Shown in pieces: positions 6,599 through 11,465 of a stretch of 11,465 nucleotides of DNA (positions are counted from its first letter, which is position 1; each line of letters starts with the position of its first letter). A program made the translations under genes and the position numbers. The stretch is from the NCBI GenBank assembly GCA_043745295.1, contig JAYTTN010000842.1, positions 1 to 11,465 of the forward strand, given 5' to 3'. This stretch comes from JALHQU01 sp043745295. GTDB lineage: Bacteria; Planctomycetota; Planctomycetia; Gemmatales; Gemmataceae. The notes beneath the pieces were generated by a model. The model did not search any database. It was not told the DNA's origin and saw only the letters and a program-made list of their open reading frames with translations.

Positions 6599-8338
6599 TC
6601 ATCCCAGGTAGTTGCCGGGCAGCGTGCCGCCGGCGGTCGCGGCGGCCGCCCCGACCGGCACGCCCAGCACCGCCCGCACCACCTGGTCGTCCTTGAACGG
6701 CTTGAACAAGACGTGCTGGAGCCCGTCCTGCCGGGCCTTCACCAGCGAGTGGGCGGCGTCGTACCCGAAGCCGGTGGTCATGGCGATGCGGATGCCGGGG
6801 CGGGCGTCGCGGATGCGGCAGTACGTGTCGTACCCGCCCAGGTCGGCCGGCCGCACCTCCGTCAGCACGGCGTCGTACCCGGCGTCGGCCAAGAGCGCCA
6901 GCCCCTCGGCGGCCGTACCGACCGTCTCGGCCTCGGCCCCGAGCCGCTCCAGCAGCAGGTGCGCCATCCGCCGCATCCGCTCGTCCTGGTCGATCACCAG
7001 CACCCGCCGGGCGTGCAGCGGCAGGGGCGGCTGCGGGCCGGTCGGCGTCACCTGCCGGCCGACCCGCCGCACGCTGTCCTTCACCTGCCGGGCGTTCGAC
7101 ACGATCCGCCGCAGGTGGCCGACCACCTCCGGGTCGAACCCGCCGAACCGCTTCAGCAGGATCGCCGCACTGGCCAGCACGTCGTCCACCGGCAGGGCGA
7201 TCTCGCGGCTGACGGCCTCGACGCTCTGGGACGCGGCGCAGCTCTGCTGCGCGGACAGCAGGTCGAGCGTGTGCAGGGCGTGGGCGATCTCCTTGCTGAA
7301 CAGCTCGGTGAACTGGAGGTCGTCGGCCCCGAACCCGTTCGCCAGCGGGCTTTCCACGTTCAGCGTGCCGACCACCTCGTCGGCGTACACCAGCGGCACC
7401 GTCAGCGAACTCCGCGCGCCGGTCGCCCCCAGGATGTAGTGCGGGTCGTCGGCCGTGTCCCGGCACAGGTAGCTGGTGCCGGTGAACGCCACGTACCCGG
7501 TGACGCCGTTCTTCTCCGGGCTGGCGTACAGCCGCCGCGCGGCCGCCTCCGCCGTCATGCCGTCTTCCAGCAGCGGCTTCAGCTCGCCCGTCGCCTTGTC
7601 CAGCAGCCGCACCTCGATGGTGTCGTAGTGCAGCAGGTCGTGGATGTACCGCCGCAGGTTGTACTTCAAGAGGGCCACCCGCTCGACCTCGGCCATCACC
7701 GACAGTTGGCTCACGTCCAGGTCGGCCAGGTCGCGGCCGGCCTGGTGCAGGGCGTCCAGCTTCTTCTGCTGTTCCACCTCGGCGGTCACGTCGCGGGCCA
7801 TCGCCAGCAGTTGCGTGACGGCCCCGCCGGCCGCCTTCACCGGCTGAATCCGCAGGTCGATGTACTCCGGCGCGGCGCGGCCGTGGCGGTGCAGCCGCAC
7901 CGCGGCCGGCTCCCCGCCGCGGGCGGCGGCGAACGGGTCGGCGGCGTCGCTGGCCACCGTCCCCGACCCCAGCGCGGCGAGCAGCGGCTGCCCGACCGGG
8001 TCGGCCGCGCACCACACCACCAGCACCGCGTTGCACCACGTCACCACCCCGGACGGGTCGAGCGTGGCGAGGCCTTTCTCGGCGTAAGTCAGGATGAGGG
8101 CGTCGCGGCGGCCGGCGTCGAGGGCGGAAGTGAGGACGGTCGGGTCGGCGACGACGGCGGCGAACGGTTCGGCGTGCAAGGCGTCCAGGGCGGCGGCGGC
8201 GTCCGGCACGCACAGCGCCAGCGGCCCCGGCTCCGTCGGCGACCCGACGACCGGGGCGGACGGCCAGGGGCCGACGATGAGCGTCCGCGGCGGCGGCCGG
8301 CCGGCGGGATCAGCGGGAGTAGCGGTGTCGGCTGGCAC
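6599..8338 (-). CDS. PAS-GAF-receiver signalling protein with degenerate HisKA and receiver sites
   Basis: A cytoplasmic multidomain signalling protein, 579 aa from the GTG at 8336-8338. In order: an N-terminal receiver-like remnant (about 18-75); a PAS domain (about 80-190; GLATLDPSGVVTWCNAV, ending ARDVTAEVEQQKKL); a helical linker; a GAF domain (about 205-360; SLTVPLVYADEVVGTLNVES); a two-helix HisKA-like segment (about 370-428); and a C-terminal receiver (about 444-560; VLVIDQDERMRR, MTTGFGYDAAHSLVKARQDG, LFKPF). In the HisKA-like segment the usual S-H-E is S-R-E (Arg378), and there is no HATPase domain, so it cannot be a working histidine kinase. In the receiver, Glu494 replaces the phosphoacceptor Asp and Gln451 replaces one of the acidic pair; Thr521/522 and Lys546 remain. 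It probably relays ligand or redox sensing by PAS/GAF through protein contact; the partner is unknown. The start is set by a promoter only 7 bp upstream; ORF extension to 8374 would run through that promoter. Confidence 0.88.
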   Translation of the reverse strand: MPADTATPADPAGRPPPRTLIVGPWPSAPVVGSPTEPGPLALCVPDAAAALDALHAEPFAAVVADPTVLTSALDAGRRDALILTYAEKGLATLDPSGVVTWCNAVLVVWCAADPVGQPLLAALGSGTVASDAADPFAAARGGEPAAVRLHRHGRAAPEYIDLRIQPVKAAGGAVTQLLAMARDVTAEVEQQKKLDALHQAGRDLADLDVSQLSVMAEVERVALLKYNLRRYIHDLLHYDTIEVRLLDKATGELKPLLEDGMTAEAAARRLYASPEKNGVTGYVAFTGTSYLCRDTADDPHYILGATGARSSLTVPLVYADEVVGTLNVESPLANGFGADDLQFTELFSKEIAHALHTLDLLSAQQSCAASQSVEAVSREIALPVDDVLASAAILLKRFGGFDPEVVGHLRRIVSNARQVKDSVRRVGRQVTPTGPQPPLPLHARRVLVIDQDERMRRMAHLLLERLGAEAETVGTAAEGLALLADAGYDAVLTEVRPADLGGYDTYCRIRDARPGIRIAMTTGFGYDAAHSLVKARQDGLQHVLFKPFKDDQVVRAVLGVPVGAAAATAGGTLPGNYLG

Positions 8339-8345
8339 GGGGGGA

Positions 8346-8374
8346 ATTGTACGACGCCGGCCCCCCCGCCTCAA
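8346..8374 (-). promoter_or_regulatory. sigma70-like promoter, apparently leaderless
   Basis: On the minus strand TTGAGG (8369-8374) and TACAAT (8346-8351) are separated by exactly 17 bp. The GTG start codon at 8336-8338 begins 7 bp after the -10 box, where RNA synthesis normally starts, so the mRNA would have little or no leader. The 5' part lies in the 76-bp gap after the DUF1559 lipoprotein gene. Confidence 0.55.
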
Positions 8375-8414
8375 GCGGGATGGGGCGGAAGCGCGAACTC
8401 TCGCCCCGGCCGCC

Positions 8415-10067
8415 TCACCAGTCGCCGCCGAGGACCTCGCCGCCGTTCGGGCTGAGCGCCGCGCCGAGAGTCCGGTCGCTGACCGTGTCCTTGACGAACC
8501 GCACCGACCCGTCCCACAGTAGCACGTTGAAGCCGCCGGGGAAGTGCCCGCCGAACTTCTTCTTCAAATCCTTCGGCACGTCCCGGCCCGGCAGCATGAT
8601 GTCGTCGGGCTTGGTCCACACGACGGCGTCGGCCGCCTCCGCCACGGCGATGGTGTTCGACGTGCCGTCGGTGATGCCCACCATGGTCAGGCCTTGCGGC
8701 CGCAGGGCGTTCGGCCCGACCGCCATCTGGTAGTGGGTGTACCCCGGCTTGGCCGTCTTGCCGCCGGGAACCGCGAACGTCTTCGGCATCTTGTCGATCA
8801 GCTTCTTGTTGCTGTCGCTGTCCCACGGCTCGTCGAGTTTGAATTGCTTGTACAGAGTGTCCTGCTCGATGTACGGCAGGATGGCCACCCGCCAGCTCAA
8901 AAGCGGCTTGTCGCCGGCCTTCAGCATCGCCCCGTTCTTGCCGACGCCGTGGACCGGCATCGCACCTTGGGCATCGTGGATCGAGTGCAGGGCGATGCCG
9001 ATCTGCTTCAGGTTGTTGCTCGACACCATCCGCTCGGCCGCCTCCTTCACCTTCTTGGAGGACTCGACGACGAGGGGGCCGAAGTCGAAGTCGGCGGTGT
9101 AGCTGGCGTCAACGGTCAGGTCGGCCCCGGCGACTTCGATCTTCACGTCCTTGATCGCCCGCTTGGCTTCCTTCATCGCCGGAGCCATCGCGCCCATCTT
9201 GGAGTCGTCGCCCGCGCCCATCAGCGCGAACCCGGCCAGCCCGACGCCCTGCGTCACCAACTCCTTCGCCTTGCCGGCGGCGTCCGCGTCCGGGTACGAC
9301 CCGCGGACGTTCAGCGCCAGCGTCTTCCCTTTCAGGTCCAGCGTCAGCGTGGCGACCTTCGCGGCCAGCAGCGGGGCGAACTGCTGCATCTCGCGGCCGC
9401 TCCGCATCGCCGTCGGAATCTTCTCCACGTTCACCTGGGCGTACACGGCGTGGCCCTCGGCGGCTTTCATCAGGTCGGCCGCGATCGGCCAGCCGCTGCG
9501 GTCCGCGGCGTACCCGGCGAGGTACTGGTCGGCCAGCTCCGGGTGGACGTTCACGACCGTCTTGTCGTCCACGAAGTGGAGCAACCCCGGTGTCCGGCCG
9601 GTGTAAAAGCCCCGACCGTCCGGTCGCGTGCCCTCGACGCCGAACGACTTGAACACAGCGGCCTTGTCGATCGCCTTGTTGGCGACGAGGATGCCGACGA
9701 ACTTCGCCCCGTTGCGGTCGGACACGTCCGTGACGAACACGGACAGGGAGGCGATGTCGGTCGGCTTGACGCCGATGGTTCCTTCGGCATTCTTCTCGGC
9801 CTCGCTCAGCATAGTCGGCCCGCCGCCGGTGCCGAACGCCTTGGTGATCTCGGCGAACAGCTCGCCGCCGACCACGTCCTTGCCGTTCAGGTGGGCGAAG
9901 ACGACGTACTCCGTGGCCACGCCCGCCGGAGTGCCGGAGCCGGGGGCCGGGATGTTGGGATCGCCGCCGGGAGCGACGGGCGGGGCTTTCTTGCCGCACG
10001 CGGGCAGCAGAACGAGACACGCGGCCACGGCGACGACAGGGGCCAGGAGCAACAGGCGGCGAATCAT
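8415..10067 (-). CDS. lipoprotein with C-terminal DUF1559 domain
   Basis: A 550-aa exported protein. The start ATG at 10065-10067 has GGAGAA five bases upstream. The N-terminus is a lipoprotein signal peptide (MIRRLLLLAPVVAVAA, lipobox LPAC, Cys24), followed by a Pro/Gly-rich linker. Residues about 45-340 form a domain I cannot name (EYVVFAHLNGKDVVGGELF at its start). From about 340 comes a clear DUF1559 core: AAERMVSSNNLKQIGIALH, LLSWRVAILPYIEQDTLY, the TDGTSNTIAVAEAA block, and HFPGGFNVLLWDGSVRFV near the C-terminus. DUF1559 proteins are greatly expanded in planctomycetes and usually start with a type IV pilin-like methylation motif and hydrophobic helix directly before SNNLKQIG. Here that helix is absent and the domain is anchored instead through the lipid. 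The likely location is the periplasm or inner face of the outer membrane; the function is unknown. It appears to be a single-gene unit with its own TACAAT box. Confidence 0.9.
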   Translation of the reverse strand: MIRRLLLLAPVVAVAACLVLLPACGKKAPPVAPGGDPNIPAPGSGTPAGVATEYVVFAHLNGKDVVGGELFAEITKAFGTGGGPTMLSEAEKNAEGTIGVKPTDIASLSVFVTDVSDRNGAKFVGILVANKAIDKAAVFKSFGVEGTRPDGRGFYTGRTPGLLHFVDDKTVVNVHPELADQYLAGYAADRSGWPIAADLMKAAEGHAVYAQVNVEKIPTAMRSGREMQQFAPLLAAKVATLTLDLKGKTLALNVRGSYPDADAAGKAKELVTQGVGLAGFALMGAGDDSKMGAMAPAMKEAKRAIKDVKIEVAGADLTVDASYTADFDFGPLVVESSKKVKEAAERMVSSNNLKQIGIALHSIHDAQGAMPVHGVGKNGAMLKAGDKPLLSWRVAILPYIEQDTLYKQFKLDEPWDSDSNKKLIDKMPKTFAVPGGKTAKPGYTHYQMAVGPNALRPQGLTMVGITDGTSNTIAVAEAADAVVWTKPDDIMLPGRDVPKDLKKKFGGHFPGGFNVLLWDGSVRFVKDTVSDRTLGAALSPNGGEVLGGDW

Positions 10068-10072
10068 GGCGG

Positions 10073-10107
10073 TTCTCCGGGGAACAACGGGCGACGGCGG
10101 GATTGTA
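10073..10107 (-). promoter_or_regulatory. -10-like box and ribosome binding site of the DUF1559 lipoprotein gene
   Basis: TACAAT (10102-10107) would start RNA about 28 nt before the ATG at 10067, and GGAGAA (10073-10078) is a good ribosome binding site. I find no TTGACA-like -35 at 16-18 bp. The -10 is identical to that of the PAS-GAF gene. Confidence 0.45.
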
Positions 10108-10230
10108 CGCCGGACGGTGCAGCAGCGGCCGGGGATTCCGGGGAACCGGGTAAGTCCGCTTTCCCCACCCGGCCGGCTCGCGGCCCCGAACAACCGGACA
10201 AACTATTTCCAGCAATCTTTCCGCTTTCAT

Positions 10231-10259
10231 TTGACAAACCCAAAAACGGAACACATAAC
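10231..10259 (+). promoter_or_regulatory. promoter-like pair facing the plus strand, no gene downstream
   Basis: TTGACA (10231-10236) and CATAAC (10254-10259) are 17 bp apart. The consensus match is good (6/6 and 4/6), but the plus strand downstream runs antisense into the 3' end of the glycosyltransferase. It could drive an antisense or small RNA, or be a chance match in AT-rich DNA. Confidence 0.25.
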
Positions 10260-10291
10260 TACTGGTGTACACTTCCGGGTTCCAGAGTGCC

Positions 10292-10322
10292 GCCGCGACC
10301 ACCACTCCCTGGCGGTCGCGGC
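10292..10322. terminator. stem-loop downstream of the glycosyltransferase, possible terminator
   Basis: GCCGCGACC (10292-10300) pairs with GGTCGCGGC (10314-10322). A further 3 bp form inside after one mismatch, leaving a 5-nt loop. It lies about 87 nt past the stop at 10409 on the minus strand. No T-run follows, so it may be a factor-dependent terminator, an RNA-stability element or a repeat unit. Confidence 0.3.
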
Positions 10323-10408
10323 TCGCAAGATAACTATGTCCTCTCGAACACGCCTTCTCCGGGCAGGGTGGAGTTTCTCCCGAATACCGACCTGACAGCG
10401 AAGGCAGT

Positions 10409-11416
10409 TCACCGCGCCGCCACCAGATTGCCCGCGAACTGCCCGGTGCTGCGCGCCCAGGTGTAGCTCGCGCCGTCGGCGGCGCAGGCGGCGCGGTCGC
10501 CGAGTTGGAGGGCCATGCGGATCGCCGCGCCGAGGTCGTCGTCGGTGCAGCCGAGTTCGGGCCGCGTGAGGATGTCGATGGGGCCGGTGGCCGGGAACGC
10601 CGCGACCGGCAGCCCGGAGGCGAGCGCCTCGATGACCACCAGCCCGAACGTGTCGGTGCGGCTGGGGAAGACGAACAGGTCCGCCGCCGCGTAGCACTCG
10701 CCCAGCGCCTCGCCCGTGCGGTAGCCGAGGAACTTCACCGCCGGATAGCGGCGCTCCAGGTCCGCCCGCGCGGGGCCGTCGCCGACCACGACTTTCGTGC
10801 CGGGCGTGTCCAACTTCAGGAACTCGCCGATCCCTTTCTCCGCCGACACGCGGCCGACGTACAGCAGCACCGGCCGGGGGAAGCCGAGGTCGGCGCGGGG
10901 GCGCGGGCGGAACGTGCCCAGGTCCACCCCCCGCGACCAGCGGCGGATCGGGGCGGTGAACCCCCGGCTTTTCAACTCCGCTTCCAGGCTCGGCGTGGCC
11001 ACCATCAGCGACGACCCGCCGTTGTGGAACCAGCGGAGGAAGCGGTACGTCCAGCCGAGCGGCACTCGGGCCAGCGTCTTCAGGTACTCCGGGAACTTGG
11101 TGTGGTACGACGTGCTGAACCGCCAGCCGTGCGACACGCAGAACCGCCGCGCGAGCATTCCCAGCGGGCCTTCGGTGGAGATGTGGACGTGGTCGGGGTC
11201 GAACGCCCGGATGCGGTCGAAGACGCGGTGCGGCCACGGGAAGCAGACGCGGATCTCCGGGTAGAACGGCACGCCGATTTGCGAGAACGCCGACGGCTCC
11301 AGCACCTCGACGGCGTGCCCCAGCTCGCGGAGCGTGCGGGTGGTGGTGTCCAGCGTGCGGACGACGCCGTTCACCAGCGGGTGCCAAGCGTCGGTGACGA
11401 TGAGGGTGCGGGGCAT
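10409..11416 (-). CDS. GT4-family glycosyltransferase (MgtA/SQD2-like)
   Basis: A 335-aa GT-B glycosyltransferase that moves a sugar from a nucleotide donor, probably to a lipid or glycan at the cytoplasmic side of the inner membrane. The N-terminal acceptor domain shows TDAWHPLVNGVVRTLDTT, HISTEGPLGMLARRFC and TSYHTKFPEYL, all typical of the subgroup with GDP-mannose-dependent mannosyltransferase MgtA and sulfoquinovosyltransferase SQD2. The donor domain shows RGVDLGTFRP, LLYVGRVSAEKGIGEFL, VVVGDGP and FPSRTDTFGLVVIEALASG, the GT4 E-x7-E region with Asp in the first acidic position as is common in this subgroup. It is slightly shorter than the usual 370-400 aa, mostly through a compact linker after EFLKLD and a short C-terminus; all core motifs are present. 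The ATG at 11414-11416 directly precedes the conserved first strand; no clear Shine-Dalgarno is seen. Donor and acceptor cannot be named from sequence. Confidence 0.9.
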   Translation of the reverse strand: MPRTLIVTDAWHPLVNGVVRTLDTTTRTLRELGHAVEVLEPSAFSQIGVPFYPEIRVCFPWPHRVFDRIRAFDPDHVHISTEGPLGMLARRFCVSHGWRFSTSYHTKFPEYLKTLARVPLGWTYRFLRWFHNGGSSLMVATPSLEAELKSRGFTAPIRRWSRGVDLGTFRPRPRADLGFPRPVLLYVGRVSAEKGIGEFLKLDTPGTKVVVGDGPARADLERRYPAVKFLGYRTGEALGECYAAADLFVFPSRTDTFGLVVIEALASGLPVAAFPATGPIDILTRPELGCTDDDLGAAIRMALQLGDRAACAADGASYTWARSTGQFAGNLVAAR

Positions 11417-11451
11417 GGGCGTCCATGTCCGAGCCGGAAGCGTGAGCGACG

Positions 11452-11465
11452 GTCTTCGCGAAGAC
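11452..11465. repeat. 14-bp perfect palindrome at the window edge
   Basis: GTCTTCGCGAAGAC is its own reverse complement, 36 bp upstream of the glycosyltransferase start and cut off by the window end. It could be an operator, part of a larger hairpin of a preceding gene, or a dispersed repeat. Confidence 0.3.

Larger units (their letters stand above)
10068..10408. other. 341-bp intergenic region between the glycosyltransferase and the lipoprotein
   Basis: No gene is seen. The right part (10292-10322) holds a hairpin. The middle (10200-10260) is AT-rich and has a TTGACA promoter-like pair on the plus strand. The left part carries the lipoprotein promoter elements. This is the most AT-rich intergenic segment besides the one upstream of the kinase. 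Confidence 0.6.

Noticed and set aside
6482..8455. 657-codon open frame on the plus strand
   Set aside because: Antisense to the PAS-GAF-receiver gene, with low-complexity His/Arg/Val-rich translation.
8544..10466. 640-codon open frame on the plus strand
   Set aside because: Antisense to the DUF1559 lipoprotein; motif-bearing coding is clearly on the other strand.
1..11465. CRISPR array, tRNA, rRNA, toxin-antitoxin, restriction or other defence genes
   Set aside because: No regularly spaced direct repeats, no tRNA-like cloverleaf and no defence-family motifs were seen on either strand. The search was by eye, so a weak or divergent element could be missed.

Overview
The window looks like a planctomycete chromosome segment, most likely from the Gemmataceae (Gemmata and relatives). 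The signs are high GC, a DUF1559-type protein, a Ser/Thr kinase with an N-terminal zinc ribbon and a periplasmic tail, a small planctomycete-type 'RRPFHPF' protein, a fused MFS/spermidine-synthase-like protein, and the 'LARRASKG' palindromic repeat that I associate with Gemmata-type genomes. The assignment rests on family recognition by eye; no database was searched.

Layout. Positions 2-409 (+) hold the C-terminal end of an ISAs1-type DDE transposase cut by the window edge. Everything else coding is on the minus strand, so transcription runs from high to low coordinates. From right to left: a GT4 glycosyltransferase (10409-11416); a 340-bp intergenic region with promoter-like elements and a hairpin; a lipoprotein carrying a DUF1559 domain (8415-10067); a PAS-GAF-receiver signalling protein with degenerate phosphotransfer sites (6599-8338); a 77-aa conserved small protein (6331-6564), probably co-transcribed with it; a 12-13 TM membrane protein fused to a spermidine-synthase-like methyltransferase-fold domain (3869-6244); a roughly 600-bp non-coding stretch with a 24-bp-arm inverted repeat and a doubtful gene remnant; a transmembrane Ser/Thr kinase (1262-3262); and an unrecognised 287-aa protein (353-1216), probably in operon with the kinase.

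How they may work together. Two units are signalling units: kinase plus the 287-aa protein, and PAS-GAF-receiver plus the 77-aa protein. The lipoprotein and the glycosyltransferase are envelope-related but look independently transcribed. I see no phage, CRISPR, secretion or defence system and no biosynthetic cluster. The most notable points are the pseudo-receiver and pseudo-HisKA signalling protein with an apparently leaderless promoter, the duplicated membrane half of the spermidine-synthase fusion, a DUF1559 domain without its pilin helix, and recurring TACAA(T/A) -10-like boxes upstream of genes.
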